From the NCBI RefSeq assembly GCF_900109665.1, contig NZ_FOAO01000002.1, positions 248,001-312,000 on the forward strand: a stretch of DNA of 64,000 bases. Reading direction: 5' to 3'. A program made the translations under genes and the position numbers. Positions within the stretch are counted from its first letter, which is position 1, and every line of letters starts with the position of its first letter. This stretch comes from Blastococcus sp. DSM 46786. GTDB taxonomy: Bacteria > Actinomycetota > Actinomycetes > Mycobacteriales > Geodermatophilaceae. Below, piece by piece: positions 15,956 to 25,318 of this stretch. The notes below the pieces were generated by a model. The model worked only from the letters and a program-made list of their open reading frames with translations. It did not search any database and was not told the origin of the DNA.

Positions 15956-17607
15956 CCGCGCCCGCGCTGCCGTCCTACAGCAGCGGGACCTCCACGGTCC
16001 CCCTGCTCGGCGACACGATCGGGGCGAACCTGGATCGGACGGCGGCGCGGGTGGGTGACCACGAGGCGCTCGTCGAGTGCGCCTCGGGCCGCCGCTGGAC
16101 CTATCCGCAGCTCGTCGCCGACGTCGACGCCTGCGCCCTCGGGCTGGACGCCCTCGGCGTCGGCAAGGGCGACCGGGTCGGCATCTGGGCGCCCAACTGC
16201 GCCGAGTGGGTGTTCGTCCAGTACGCGACGGCGAAGCTCGGCGCGATCCTGGTCAACATCAACCCGGCCTACCGCACCCACGAGCTCGCCTACGTGCTGG
16301 AGCAGGCCGGCATCTCGGTGCTGGTGAGCGCGCCGGAGTTCAAGACCAGCGACTACCGCGCGATGGTCGCCGAGGTCCGGGGGGACTGCCCCGCGCTGCG
16401 CGAGGTGCTGTTCCTCGGCTCCCCGGAGTGGGAGCGACTGGTGGACACCGGCCGGGCCGCCGACCGGGCCATGCTGGCCGAGCGCGAGGCTTCTCTGTCG
16501 GCCGACGACCCGATCAACATCCAGTACACGTCCGGGACCACCGGCTTCCCGAAGGGCGCCACCCTCACCCACCACAACCTGCTCAACAACGGGTTCTTCG
16601 TGGGGGAGGGCTGCGGCTACACCGAGGCCGACCGGGTCTGCATCCCGGTGCCCTACTACCACTGCTTCGGCATGGGGATGGGCAACCTCGGCGCCACTTC
16701 GCACGGCGCCACGATGGTCATCCCGGCACCCGGCTTCGACCCCGCGCTGACGCTGCAGGCGGTGCAGGACGAGCGCTGCACCTCGCTCTACGGCGTCCCG
16801 ACGATGTTCATCGCGGAGCTCGGCCTGCCGAACTTCGCCGAGTACGACCTCTCCTCCCTGCGCACCGGGATCATGGCCGGCTCCCCGTGCCCGGTGGAGG
16901 TGATGAAGCGGGTCGTCGCCGAGATGGGCATGACCGACGTGACCATCTGCTACGGCATGACCGAGACCAGCCCCGTGTCCACCCAGACCGGCGCCGACGA
17001 CGACCTCGACCGCCGCACCTCCACCGTCGGCCGCGTGCACCCGCACCTCGAGGTGAAGGTCGTCGACCCGGTCACCGGCCTCACCGTGCCCCGCGGCACG
17101 CCGGGGGAGTTCTGCACCCGCGGCTACTCGGTGATGCTCGGCTACTGGGAGGAGCCGGAGAAGACCGCCGAGGCGATCGACGCCGCACGGTGGATGCACA
17201 CCGGCGACCTCGCCGTCATGGACGAGGCCGGCTACCTGAACATCGTCGGCCGGATCAAGGACATGGTGATCCGGGGCGGCGAGAACGTGTACCCGCGGGA
17301 GATCGAGGAGTTCCTCTACACCCACCCCGACGTCGTCGACGCCCAGGTCATCGGCGTCCCCGACGAGCGGTACGGGGAGGAGCTCATGGCCTGGGTGCGG
17401 CTGCGCGAGGGCGCCGAGCCGCTCACCGCGGAGGCCCTGCGGGAGTTCTGCGCCGGCCGGCTGGCCCACTACAAGGTGCCGCGGTACGTGAAGGTCGTCG
17501 ACGAGTTCCCGATGACCGTCACCGGCAAGGTCCGCAAGGTCGAGATGCGCCAGGTCGCGGTCGCCGATCTCGGGCTGGAGTCCGCGGCGGCGGTGCGGAA
17601 CGCCTAG
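15952..17607 (+). CDS. AMP-binding acyl-CoA synthetase (FadD type)
   Basis: A 551-residue ANL-superfamily enzyme that activates a carboxylic acid with ATP and joins it to CoA, probably a short or medium chain fatty acid. Signatures are the P-loop [11 protein letters not shown] at 192-202, YGMTETSP near 340, [20 protein letters not shown], the hinge motif [14 protein letters not shown], and the catalytic Lys in [13 protein letters not shown] near the C-terminus. Length is normal. The GTG start overlaps the stop of the 75-aa gene. Its TAG stop lies in CTAG shared with the stop of the convergent membrane-protein gene. Confidence 0.88.
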   Translation: MTAPALPSYSSGTSTVPLLGDTIGANLDRTAARVGDHEALVECASGRRWTYPQLVADVDACALGLDALGVGKGDRVGIWAPNCAEWVFVQYATAKLGAILVNINPAYRTHELAYVLEQAGISVLVSAPEFKTSDYRAMVAEVRGDCPALREVLFLGSPEWERLVDTGRAADRAMLAEREASLSADDPINIQYTSGTTGFPKGATLTHHNLLNNGFFVGEGCGYTEADRVCIPVPYYHCFGMGMGNLGATSHGATMVIPAPGFDPALTLQAVQDERCTSLYGVPTMFIAELGLPNFAEYDLSSLRTGIMAGSPCPVEVMKRVVAEMGMTDVTICYGMTETSPVSTQTGADDDLDRRTSTVGRVHPHLEVKVVDPVTGLTVPRGTPGEFCTRGYSVMLGYWEEPEKTAEAIDAARWMHTGDLAVMDEAGYLNIVGRIKDMVIRGGENVYPREIEEFLYTHPDVVDAQVIGVPDERYGEELMAWVRLREGAEPLTAEALREFCAGRLAHYKVPRYVKVVDEFPMTVTGKVRKVEMRQVAVADLGLESAAAVRNA

Positions 17608-17918
17608 ACGCGGGCGGTGCTGCCCGGCGCCAGCTTGATGATCAGCTTCGACAGCAGGGAGCCCGCGACCACCCAGATCAGCGCGGCCAGCGCGGCGTTG
17701 ACCGCCTCGGCGACCTCCGGGTCCGACGGCGTGAACAGGTCGCGGGTGAACCAGCCGAACGAGTCGCGCCAGCCGGCCGCGAACTGCACGAGGACGTTCC
17801 CCGGGTTGGCCTCGAAGAGCACGAAGACCGCGTGGACGACGATGACCGCGGCGATGACCGCGAACACCGTGCGCACGACCGTGGCGACCAGCGACAGGAT
17901 GCGGACGGCTCCGGGCAT
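17604..17918 (-). CDS. Hypothetical membrane protein
   Basis: A 104-residue protein with two clear membrane helices, about 4-31 ([25 protein letters not shown]) and 74-92. Between them lies an amphipathic segment with [15 protein letters not shown]. It resembles small actinobacterial proteins of unknown function. The ATG at 17918 (MPGAVRIL) is the first good start. The gene converges on the acyl-CoA synthetase and the two stop codons share CTAG. Confidence 0.6.
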   Translation of the reverse strand: MPGAVRILSLVATVVRTVFAVIAAVIVVHAVFVLFEANPGNVLVQFAAGWRDSFGWFTRDLFTPSDPEVAEAVNAALAALIWVVAGSLLSKLIIKLAPGSTARV

Positions 17919-17967
17919 GCGGTCATGATCCACTGCGCGGTGCGCCACCGCGACCCCTCCCCGCTGC

Positions 17968-18735
17968 TCAGCCGGCCGCGACCCGGACCACGAGCGCCCG
18001 GTGGTCCGACAGCGGCAGCCGCACCGCCTCGGCCGGGCCGTCCGCCCGCAGGTCACCGCGCACCAGCACGTGGTCCAGCTGCCGCGACGGCCGCGGCGCC
18101 GGGAAGGTGGCCGCCGTCGCCACCGGCGTCAGCCCGCTGTTCCGGGCGGCGGCGCGCGGCTGCATGTTCAGGTCGCCCATGAGCACCAGCGGCTCCGGTG
18201 TGCCCTCGAGCGAGCGCACCAGGGTGCGCAGCTGGTGGCCGTTCCACCGCGGGATGAACGACAGGTGGGTGTTGGCCACGGTGAACCGCCCGGCCGGGCC
18301 GTCGACGACGGCGGCGACGGCCACCCGCGGTTCGTCGCGGGCCAGGAACGGCCGCCGCGAATCCGGCGACCACAGCGGCACGCTCACCCGCAGCGACGCC
18401 AGCCGGACCACCCGCCAGGAGACGACGGGGTGGCGGGAGAGCAGCGAGATCCCGTAGCTCGCCGAGCCGGGCTGCTCGTCGCCGGTGGCCGCCATCCAGG
18501 TGCCGCCGGGCGTCCCGGAGAGCGCGGCGACGAACTGCGAGTCGACCGCCCCCATCGCCTCGGCGGCGACGGCGGTGAGGTCCGCGCCGAGCGAGCGCGG
18601 CTGGTCGCGGTCGACCTCCTGCAGGCCGAGCACGTCGGCATCCAGGCTCTTCACCGCCGCGGCCAGCCGGTCGACGTCGACCCGGCCGTCGTCGAGCGAG
18701 CGTCCGTGCAGGATGTTGAAGGTCGCGATGCGCAC
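17968..18735 (-). CDS. Endonuclease/exonuclease/phosphatase (EEP) family protein
   Basis: A 255-residue EEP-superfamily hydrolase with the usual motifs in order: RIATFNILHG with the metal-binding Asn, LGLQEVDRDQPR with the catalytic Glu, VANTHLSFIPRWNGHQ, VLMGDLNMQP with Asp and Asn, and a final LSDHRALVV with Asp-His. Metal-dependent cleavage of a phosphodiester or phosphate ester is expected; the substrate (nucleic acid, lipid or inositol phosphate) is open. There is no signal peptide, so it is cytoplasmic. It is divergent from the nucleotidyltransferase gene. Confidence 0.8.
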   Translation of the reverse strand: MRIATFNILHGRSLDDGRVDVDRLAAAVKSLDADVLGLQEVDRDQPRSLGADLTAVAAEAMGAVDSQFVAALSGTPGGTWMAATGDEQPGSASYGISLLSRHPVVSWRVVRLASLRVSVPLWSPDSRRPFLARDEPRVAVAAVVDGPAGRFTVANTHLSFIPRWNGHQLRTLVRSLEGTPEPLVLMGDLNMQPRAAARNSGLTPVATAATFPAPRPSRQLDHVLVRGDLRADGPAEAVRLPLSDHRALVVRVAAG

Positions 18736-18810
18736 CCGGTCCCTGTGCCCCGCGGCCCGCCGGATCTACCCCTCCGTGTGCCGGCGGCGCCCGCGGGTAG
18801 CAGGCGCTGG

Positions 18811-19377
18811 GTGCAGACGTCTCCCCGCGAGCAGGTGCGCGACCTGCTGAAGCGCACCGCCGTCGCGCTGAAGCAGGCCGACGTGCCGTTCGCGCTGTGC
18901 GGCGGCTACGCCGCCTGGGTGCGCGGTGCTCCCGAGCCCGACCACGACGCCGACTTCCTGGTGCCGGCGGGCGAGGCGGAGCGGGCGGCGAAGGCGCTGG
19001 CCGACGCCGGCCTGCAGGTCGTCGACCCCGCGGAGGACTGGCTGCTCAAGGTCGAGCGGGACGACGTCTTCGTGGACGTCCTCTGGCGCACCTGCGGGCG
19101 ACCGGTGGAGACCGACCTGGTCGACCGCGCCGAGGTCCTGCCGGTGCTCTCCGTGCAGATGCCGGTCATGGCGCCGACCGACATCCTCGTCTCCAAGCTG
19201 ATGGCGCTGGACGAGCACTACTGCGACCTCGCGCGGCTGCTGCCGGTGGCCCGGGCGCTGCGCGAGCAGGTCGACTGGGACCGGGTGGCGGCCGAGGTGG
19301 CGGAGAACGACTTCGCCGTCGTCTTCCTGCACCTGCTGGACCGGCTGGGGATCGTGCCGGGGGTCAGCCGGGGATGA
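18811..19377 (+). CDS. Nucleotidyltransferase-fold protein
   Basis: A 188-residue protein with a nucleotidyltransferase-like N-terminus: FALCGGYAAWVRGAPEPDHDADFLV carries the GG helix and a D-x-D metal pair, and VFVDVLW supplies the third acidic strand. The C-terminal half is helical (DWDRVAAEVAENDFAVVFLHLLDRL). It resembles stand-alone nucleotidyltransferases seen near toxin systems and in antibiotic modification, but no HEPN partner is present. I take GTG at 18811 as the start; an in-frame GTG lies 33 bases upstream, and neither has a strong ribosome-binding site. It overlaps the convergent DUF202 gene by 14 bases. Confidence 0.6.
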   Translation: MQTSPREQVRDLLKRTAVALKQADVPFALCGGYAAWVRGAPEPDHDADFLVPAGEAERAAKALADAGLQVVDPAEDWLLKVERDDVFVDVLWRTCGRPVETDLVDRAEVLPVLSVQMPVMAPTDILVSKLMALDEHYCDLARLLPVARALREQVDWDRVAAEVAENDFAVVFLHLLDRLGIVPGVSRG

Positions 19378-19684
19378 GGACGGCGACGGCGGCCGCGGCG
19401 CCGGTGAGCAGCACGGTCCCGGTCACCGCGCGGGCGGCCCAGGGTGCGGCGACGGCCCGGTCACCGGCCACCCGGCGCTGCACCTGGCGGTAGCGGGCCG
19501 GCGCGAGCCCGCCGAGCACCCCGAGCCCGGCCAGCGCGGCGACGCCCGCGAGGACCAGCAGCGCCGGCCGGCCGAGGTGCACCGCCCGGTGCCCCACCAG
19601 CCCGGCCACGGCCAGCAGCCCCAGGCCGGTGCGCTGCCAGGACAGGGCCGTGCGCTCGGGCTGGGTCTCCACGGGCACGGTCAC
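19364..19684 (-). CDS. DUF202 membrane protein (second of a coupled pair)
   Basis: A 106-residue protein with the DUF202 signature [20 protein letters not shown] at 9-28 opening the first membrane helix, then further helices at about 40-60 and 86-104. Function is unknown. Its GTG start overlaps the stop of the upstream DUF202 gene (GTGA), so the two are almost certainly made together and may form a hetero-oligomer. Its 3' end overlaps the convergent nucleotidyltransferase gene. Confidence 0.75.
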   Translation of the reverse strand: MTVPVETQPERTALSWQRTGLGLLAVAGLVGHRAVHLGRPALLVLAGVAALAGLGVLGGLAPARYRQVQRRVAGDRAVAAPWAARAVTGTVLLTGAAAAVAVLIPG

Positions 19685-20022
19685 CCGTGCAGCACCTCCA
19701 CGCCCACGAGGACGCCGACGACGACCACCACCGCCGCGACGGCTGCGACCGCGGCCGGGACGAGCCGGCTGGCCGGGAGCGCACGCCCGTCCGCGATCGC
19801 CGCCTCGTTGACCCGCCAGCGGCGGTAGCCGGCCAGCGCGACACCCAGGCCGATGAGGACCAGCCCGAGCGCGACCGCGGAGCTGCCCCAGCGGACCCCG
19901 AGGTCGGGGGCGTAGGTGGCGACGGCCACGCCGCCGGCGACCAGCGCCAGCCCGGTCCGCAGCCAGGCCAGCAGCGTGCGCTCGTTGGCGAGGGTGAAGC
20001 GGTAGTCGGGGTGGTCGGGCAC
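19681..20022 (-). CDS. DUF202 / YidH-family membrane protein (first of a coupled pair)
   Basis: A 113-residue membrane protein matching the YidH branch of DUF202: [20 protein letters not shown] at 5-24 followed by three hydrophobic segments. No enzymatic role is known. The GTG start at 20022 is preceded by TACGCT, a plausible -10 box about 8 bases upstream, suggesting a leaderless mRNA. It is divergent from the cold-shock gene and overlaps the second DUF202 gene by 4 bases. Confidence 0.78.
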   Translation of the reverse strand: MPDHPDYRFTLANERTLLAWLRTGLALVAGGVAVATYAPDLGVRWGSSAVALGLVLIGLGVALAGYRRWRVNEAAIADGRALPASRLVPAAVAAVAAVVVVVGVLVGVEVLHG

Positions 20023-20160
20023 CGGCCCAGCGTAGGGACGCGCCCGGAATCGGCAGGTCGGCGCGGCGCCACGGCGGCTAACCTGTCCACCAGCGGCGTC
20101 CTGCCGCGTCGACCGTCCGGCCAGCGCGCCGCGCCACAGCGAGGAACTGAGGGATCCACC

Positions 20161-20553
20161 GTGCCCACCGGCAGAGTGAAGTGGTTCAACGCGGAGAAGG
20201 GCTTCGGCTTCCTGTCCCGCGAGGACGGTCCCGACGTCTTCGTGCACAAGGACGCGCTCCCGGCCGGCACCGACCTCAAGCCCGGTCAGCGGGTGGAGTT
20301 CGGCATCGTCGCCGGCCGCCGCGGCGACCAGGCGCTGCAGGTGCGCCTGCTGGACCCGCTGCCATCGGTGGCGGCCACCGTCGCCGCGGCGTCGCGCAAG
20401 AAGCCCGACGAGCTGGTCCCGATCGTCGAGGACCTGATCAAGCTGCTCGACGACGTCTCCGAGGGCCTGCGGCACGGCCGCTACCCCGACCGGGGCCACG
20501 CCCGGAAGGTGGCCGCCGTGCTGCGCGCGGTCGCCACCGACCTGGAGGGCTGA
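20161..20553 (+). CDS. Cold-shock domain protein with long C-terminal extension
   Basis: A 130-residue protein: a canonical cold-shock domain at 1-66 with RNP1-like [15 protein letters not shown] and RNP2-like DVFVHKDAL, then an extension of about 60 residues ([20 protein letters not shown], then [16 protein letters not shown]) predicted helical. The domain binds single-stranded RNA or DNA; CspA itself is about 67 residues, so the tail is a distinct feature shared by some actinobacterial proteins. The GTG start has GAGGGA 7 bases before it. TAACCT at 20079-20084 could be a -10 box, which would leave a leader of about 70 bases typical of cold-shock genes. Confidence 0.82.
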   Translation: MPTGRVKWFNAEKGFGFLSREDGPDVFVHKDALPAGTDLKPGQRVEFGIVAGRRGDQALQVRLLDPLPSVAATVAAASRKKPDELVPIVEDLIKLLDDVSEGLRHGRYPDRGHARKVAAVLRAVATDLEG

Positions 20554-20560
20554 ACGCCGC

Positions 20561-21025
20561 TCAGCTCCCCAGGTCGCCACCGGCGCGCAGGAAGCCGACC
20601 GGCCAGGCCGCGGTGAACTCGCCGCAGTCGCCGCCGGCGTCCTCGACCACCACCAGGTAGAAGGCGGGCGGGACGACGTCGGAGGAGCTGATCCCGTCGA
20701 ACCTCTCCGTGCCCGCGGGGACGTCGACCTCGCCGATCAGCTCCTCCAACGACTCGTCGAACACCTGCACCTGCCACCCGCGCTCGGCGATCGACTCCGG
20801 CACGGTCAGCGTGATCGTGGTGTCCGGGGAGACCTCGACCACCGGCGGGCGCGCGCTGTAGCGCTGCCCCTCGCCGTCCAGGCAGTACTGGGTCGGCGCG
20901 GCGGTGACGTCCTGGCTGCCGGCCTGCACCCGGACGTCCTGCGGGGTCGCGGGCTCGCCGGCGCAGGCGGTCAGCGACCCGGCGGCGCAGAGGGCGAGCA
21001 GCAGGGCGGGGCGGGGCGTTCTCAC
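20561..21025 (-). CDS. DUF2771-type lipoprotein
   Basis: A 154-residue exported lipoprotein. The first 20 residues form a signal peptide (RPALLLALCAAGSLTAC) with lipobox LTAC; Cys at about 21 would carry the lipid. The mature part has beta-rich stretches (TTITLTVPESIAERGWQVQVFD, then SSDVVPPAFYLVVVED), matching DUF2771 proteins of unknown role. GTG at 21025 overlaps the stop of the upstream MFS gene (GTGA); a GTG at 21031 is also possible. The pairing with an MFS protein suggests a shared envelope function. Confidence 0.7.
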   Translation of the reverse strand: MRTPRPALLLALCAAGSLTACAGEPATPQDVRVQAGSQDVTAAPTQYCLDGEGQRYSARPPVVEVSPDTTITLTVPESIAERGWQVQVFDESLEELIGEVDVPAGTERFDGISSSDVVPPAFYLVVVEDAGGDCGEFTAAWPVGFLRAGGDLGS

Positions 21026-22512
21026 GACCACGACGGTCCCACCGGCGTCGTCGGCGCATCCGGGGCCCCCGTCGTCCCCGGCGCGGGACGGCTGCGGTAG
21101 AGGCTCCACAGGATCAGCCCCACGGCCAGCACGAGCAGGGCCGCCGCGACGGTGAACCCGATCCAGCCCGTCGGCGGGAGGGCGATGCCGAGCGCCCCGC
21201 CGGCCACCCACGCCAGCTGCAGCACCGTCTCGGAGCGGGCGAACGCCGAGGCGCGCAGGCTCTCGGGCACCTCCCGCTGGATGATCGCGTCGAGCGACAC
21301 CTTGCCCAGCGCGTTCGCCACGGCGGAGACGCCGGCGACCAGCACCGCCATGCCGAACCCGTAGAAGACCGCGGCCAGCACCGTCACCACCGCGGCGGCG
21401 GAGGCGGCGTGCAGCACCAGCCGGTCGGGGGCCGCGGAGTGCAGCCGCGACCCGACCGCCGTCCCCGTGAAGCTGCCGAGCCCGGCCGCGGCGGCCAGCG
21501 CGCCGAGGGCGAGGGTGGCCGACCAGCCGTCGGCGAACGTTGCCTGCACCAGGAAGGCGGCGAAGATGGTGAGGAACCCGCCCAGGCCGCGCAGCGCCGC
21601 GTTGGCCCGCAGCGCCAGCACCACGTGCGGGGTCACCCGCCGCCGGCGGCCCGGGACCGGGATCTCGGTGGTGCTGAGCACGTCGGCGGGCTCCTCGCCC
21701 GCGGGCACGTCGACGTGCCGGGGGAGCCGGACGGTGAGCACCGCGCCGGCCAGGAAGACCGCCGCGGTGGCCCACAGCTCCCAGTCGAAGCCGATCAGCG
21801 CGGCCACCCCGGCGCCCAGCCCGCCGGCGACCCCGGCCGTGACGAGGCCGAACACCGACAGCCGTGCGTTCGCCGAGGTCAGCGACATCGCACCGGGCAG
21901 CACGCGGGGGACCACCGCCGCCCGCAGCACGTTGTGCGCCTTGGAGAGCACGAGGACGCCGAGCGCCGCCGGGTAGAGCCACAGGTCGTCGAAGTGCCGG
22001 GCCATGACCAGGGCCAGCACCGCCCGCCCGCCCAGCGAGACCGCCAGCGCCCACCGCCGACCGCGCTGCAGCCGGTCCAGGGCGGGGCCGATGACCGGCG
22101 CCAGCAGCGCGAACGGCGCCATGGTCACCAGCAGGTAGAGCGCGACGTTGCCGCGCTGGGCGTCGGTGGTGGCCGCGAAGAAGAGCGTGCCGGCGAGCGA
22201 GACGGCGATCATCGCGTCGCCGGCCATGTGCAGGGCGTTCACCCACAGCAGCTGGGTCAGCCCGCTCTCGCCCGCGCCGTCGGCCCGGCTCGCGGCGCGG
22301 ACCCGGCGCGCGGCGGCGGTGGTCAGCTCGCGGCTGCGGGCGGCGGCGACCCGGGTGACGGTGACCTTCGGGGCGGGCGCCGGCATCGGCCGGGTCTGCG
22401 GCCGCGGGACGCCCAGCGGGGTCGTGTCCACCGGAGGCGCCGCCCCCTGCCCGTCCGTCCGCGGCCACCGGCGGGCACCGGCGGGACGGCGGGATGAGGG
22501 CACGCCGCCCAT
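21022..22512 (-). CDS. MFS-type membrane transporter
   Basis: A 496-residue polytopic protein. A positively charged N-terminal region of about 80 residues is followed by about 12 hydrophobic segments, with an MFS-like loop GPALDRLQRGRRWALAV after helix 2 and ALGKVSLDAIIQREVPESLRAS between later helices, as in drug and sugar exporters. The substrate is unknown. The ATG at 22512 (MGGVPSSRR) was preferred; upstream frame is low-complexity. It is divergent from the DUF3027 gene and coupled to the DUF2771 lipoprotein downstream. Confidence 0.75.
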   Translation of the reverse strand: MGGVPSSRRPAGARRWPRTDGQGAAPPVDTTPLGVPRPQTRPMPAPAPKVTVTRVAAARSRELTTAAARRVRAASRADGAGESGLTQLLWVNALHMAGDAMIAVSLAGTLFFAATTDAQRGNVALYLLVTMAPFALLAPVIGPALDRLQRGRRWALAVSLGGRAVLALVMARHFDDLWLYPAALGVLVLSKAHNVLRAAVVPRVLPGAMSLTSANARLSVFGLVTAGVAGGLGAGVAALIGFDWELWATAAVFLAGAVLTVRLPRHVDVPAGEEPADVLSTTEIPVPGRRRRVTPHVVLALRANAALRGLGGFLTIFAAFLVQATFADGWSATLALGALAAAAGLGSFTGTAVGSRLHSAAPDRLVLHAASAAAVVTVLAAVFYGFGMAVLVAGVSAVANALGKVSLDAIIQREVPESLRASAFARSETVLQLAWVAGGALGIALPPTGWIGFTVAAALLVLAVGLILWSLYRSRPAPGTTGAPDAPTTPVGPSWS

Positions 22513-22577
22513 GGTGCCGCACCGGGCCGGGAGTGCGGTCGGAGACGCCGGGCCGGCCGTCCGCCACAATGGGCGTC

Positions 22578-23378
22578 GTGTCCGACTCCTCCGCGCCCGT
22601 CCGGCCCGCCTCCGCAGCGGCCGAGCCGCTGACCGCCGCGATCGAGCCGGCCCGGGCGGCGGCCGTCGAGACGGCCGGCGCCGCCGATCTGGTGGGGGAG
22701 CACCTGGGCGCGACGGCGGAGGCCGTCGGGCCCGCCGAGCTCGGCGAGGTGCTCACCCACACCTTCGCCAGCCGGCTCCCCGGCTACACGGGCTGGCACT
22801 GGGCGGTCACCATCGCCCGGGCGTCCGGCGAGGAGCAGGTCACCGTCGACGAGGTGGTGCTGCTCCCGGGCGACCAGGCGCTGCTCGCGCCGGCGTGGGT
22901 GCCGTGGCACGAGCGGCTGCGCCCGGGCGACCTCTCGGTGGGCGACGTCCTGCCGGCCACCGAGGACGACACCCGGCTGGTGCCGGCGTACACGGCCGAC
23001 GACGACTCCGCCGACGACCCCGAAGGGCGCGTCGTCGCCCGCGAGGTCGGCCTCGGCCGGGAGCGGGTCATGTCGCAGGAGGGCCGGTCGGAGGCCGTCG
23101 CCCGCTGGGCATCGGGGGAGTTCGGCCCGACCTCGCCGATGGCCCGGCAGGCCCCCGGGCCCTGCGCGACCTGCGGCTTCTACCTGCCCCTGGCCGGCTC
23201 GCTCCGCCAGATGGTCGGCGCCTGCGGCAACGCCTACGCCCCGGGTGAGGGGCGGGTCGTGGCGGCCGACTACGGCTGCGGTGCGCACAGCCAGGCGACG
23301 CTCGTCGTCGTCCAGGACACCGAGGTGGTCACCTCGGCGCGCTACGACACCTCGGAGTACGACGTCCTGGGCGACTGA
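22578..23378 (+). CDS. DUF3027 family protein
   Basis: A 266-residue soluble protein typical of actinobacteria. The core HTFASRLPGYTGWHWAVTIAR and VLLPGDQALLAPAWVPWHERL is the DUF3027 signature. A C-terminal CATCGFYLPL, with further Cys in GACGNAY and YGCGAHS, may bind zinc. The role is unknown. CACAAT at 22565-22570 fits a -10 box giving transcription from the GTG at 22578, so I chose this start; an in-frame ATG at 22569 lies within that box. The gene is divergent from the MFS gene. Confidence 0.8.
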   Translation: MSDSSAPVRPASAAAEPLTAAIEPARAAAVETAGAADLVGEHLGATAEAVGPAELGEVLTHTFASRLPGYTGWHWAVTIARASGEEQVTVDEVVLLPGDQALLAPAWVPWHERLRPGDLSVGDVLPATEDDTRLVPAYTADDDSADDPEGRVVAREVGLGRERVMSQEGRSEAVARWASGEFGPTSPMARQAPGPCATCGFYLPLAGSLRQMVGACGNAYAPGEGRVVAADYGCGAHSQATLVVVQDTEVVTSARYDTSEYDVLGD

Positions 23379-23399
23379 CCGCCGGGCGGCCGACCGCGC

Positions 23400-23627
23400 T
23401 CAGCCGCGGTCGCGGGGGCCCAGCTGCCCCTGCAGCTTCATGACGCCGAGGCCGAGCAGCGCCAGCCCGATGGCGGCGACGCAGGTCCAGGTCCACATCC
23501 GGTCCACCCGGTCGCCCAGCAGCAGCAGGACGACGAGGGCCACCGCCCACACCGCGATGCCGGCGATGACCACGCGCGCGGTGTCGACCTGCAACGGCGG
23601 CGGGGCCTGCTTCGCGGGACGGGGCAC
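23400..23627 (-). CDS. DUF2530 small membrane protein
   Basis: A 75-residue protein with two membrane helices at about 18-37 and 45-62, separated by the short loop GDRVDRMWTW, which is the DUF2530 layout. A Pro-rich cytoplasmic start precedes them. The function is unknown. It converges on the DUF3027 gene (21-bp gap) and is divergent from the purine permease. In other actinobacteria DUF3027 and DUF2530 genes are also commonly close to each other, which supports both calls. Confidence 0.7.
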   Translation of the reverse strand: MPRPAKQAPPPLQVDTARVVIAGIAVWAVALVVLLLLGDRVDRMWTWTCVAAIGLALLGLGVMKLQGQLGPRDRG

Positions 23628-23732
23628 GACGGCACCTTAGATCCCGACCTGGTCACGGGTCGACGAGCCCGCCCCGCTCGTGTGGCACGCTGGCGCCGCT
23701 CGATGGCCACCCGCACCGCCCGGAGAACCCGC

Positions 23733-25292
23733 ATGCCGCAGAAGTCCCGTCCCTCCGGTGGCGCCAGCGCCTCGGCCACCGACGGCAGCACCCCCGCCGA
23801 CGTCTCGGCCGGCACGCCGCCGACCACGCCGCGCCGCAGCGAGGGGCCGCGGGTCCGCCCGAAGAACGGGCTGGACCGGTACTTCGAGATCAGCGCCCGC
23901 CGGTCGACGGTGAGCCGCGAGGTGCGCGGCGGGATCACGACCTTCTTCACGATGGCCTACATCGTGGTGCTCAACCCGATCATCCTGACCAGCATCGCGG
24001 GGCCCGACGGCACGCCGGGTGCCGACGTCGAGGGCACGGTGCTGCCCTTCGGCTCGATCGCCGCCGTCACCGCGCTGCTCGCCGGCGCGCTCACGCTGCT
24101 CATGGGGATCGTCGGGCGCTACCCGTTCGCGCTGGCCACCGGCCTGGGCATCAACGCGATCGTCGCGGTCTTCGCGGCCACCCAGCTCACCTGGCCCGAG
24201 ATCATGGGCCTGGTCGTGCTCGAGGGCCTGCTGATCACCGTGCTGGTGCTCACCGGCTTCCGCAAGGCGGTCTTCGAGGCCATCCCGGCGCAGCTCAAGA
24301 CCGCGATCGCCGTCGGCATCGGGTTCTTCCTGGCGATCATCGGGCTGGCCGACGCCGGCATCATCCGGCCGGGCAACCCGCTGATCAGCTTCGGCGTGGG
24401 CGGTCAGCTCGCCGGCTGGCCGATGCTGGTCTTCGTCGTCGGCCTGCTGCTCATGAGCCTGCTGGTGGTCCGCCGGGTCAAGGGCGCGCTGCTCATCGGC
24501 ATCGTGGCGACGACGGTGCTCGCGATCGTCGTCGAGGCGATCGCCGGGGTCGGCCCGCGCTTCGGCGAGGACGGGGAGAACCCCCGCGGGTGGGCGCTGC
24601 AGGTGCCCGCGCTCCCCGACGACGTCGTCGGCAGCCCCGACTTCTCGCTGCTCGGCAACTTCTCGCTCTTCGGCGGGTTCGAGCGCATCGGCGTCGTCGC
24701 CGCCCTGCTGATCGTCTTCTCGATCATGATCGCCGACTTCTTCGACACCGTCGGCACCGTCACCGCCGTCGGCGCCGAGGGCGACCTGCTGGACGAGAAG
24801 CGCAACCTGCCGAAGTCGCAGCCGGTCCTGCTCGTCGACTCGCTGGCCGCCGCCGCGGGTGGCGCGGGCAGCGTCTCGTCGAACACCACCTACATCGAGA
24901 GCACCGCCGGTGTGGCCGACGGCGCGCGCACCGGGCTGGCCAGCATCGTCACCGGCCTGCTGTTCCTGGTCGCGGTCTTCTTCACGCCGCTGGTGGCGGT
25001 GGTCCCGTCCGAGGCGGCCGCCCCGGCGCTGGTCATCGTCGGCGCGCTGATGATCAGCCAGATCAAGAACCTCACGTGGGACGACATGTCCCTGGTCATC
25101 CCGGCGTTCCTCACCATCGCGCTGATGCCGTTCACGTACTCGATCACCAACGGCATCGGGGCCGGCGTCATCAGCTTCGTGCTGCTGCGCCTCGCGGTCG
25201 GGCGGCGCCGGGAGATCCACCCGCTCATGTGGGTGGTGGCGCTGCTGTTCCTGGTCTACTTCGCGCTCGAGCCGCTCCAGCAGCTGTTCTGA
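23733..25292 (+). CDS. NCS2 family purine/guanine-hypoxanthine permease (AzgA/PbuG type)
   Basis: A 519-residue transporter of the AzgA-like NCS2 branch, which takes up adenine, guanine or hypoxanthine with protons. It has an N-terminal soluble tail of about 60 residues, then GGITTFFTMAYIVVLNPIIL, the family's signature first helix, ATGLGINAIVA, IADFFDTVGTVTAVG, and SSNTTYIESTAGVADGARTGLAS, the substrate-binding region. About 12-14 hydrophobic segments are seen. The ATG at 23733 has GGAG 8 bases upstream. It stands alone; the MarR gene follows but has its own promoter. Confidence 0.88.
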   Translation: MPQKSRPSGGASASATDGSTPADVSAGTPPTTPRRSEGPRVRPKNGLDRYFEISARRSTVSREVRGGITTFFTMAYIVVLNPIILTSIAGPDGTPGADVEGTVLPFGSIAAVTALLAGALTLLMGIVGRYPFALATGLGINAIVAVFAATQLTWPEIMGLVVLEGLLITVLVLTGFRKAVFEAIPAQLKTAIAVGIGFFLAIIGLADAGIIRPGNPLISFGVGGQLAGWPMLVFVVGLLLMSLLVVRRVKGALLIGIVATTVLAIVVEAIAGVGPRFGEDGENPRGWALQVPALPDDVVGSPDFSLLGNFSLFGGFERIGVVAALLIVFSIMIADFFDTVGTVTAVGAEGDLLDEKRNLPKSQPVLLVDSLAAAAGGAGSVSSNTTYIESTAGVADGARTGLASIVTGLLFLVAVFFTPLVAVVPSEAAAPALVIVGALMISQIKNLTWDDMSLVIPAFLTIALMPFTYSITNGIGAGVISFVLLRLAVGRRREIHPLMWVVALLFLVYFALEPLQQLF

Positions 25293-25303
25293 ACAGGCGC
25301 TGA

Positions 25304-25314
25304 GTTAGGCTAAC
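25304..25314 (+). promoter_or_regulatory. Palindrome overlapping the -10 box of the MarR gene
   Basis: GTTAGGCTAAC is a perfect inverted repeat with a central G. It contains TAGGCT (25306-25311), well placed as a -10 box for transcription starting at the GTG at 25319. A MarR dimer bound here would shut its own promoter; this autoregulation is inferred from position and symmetry. Confidence 0.5.
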
Positions 25315-25318
25315 GATC

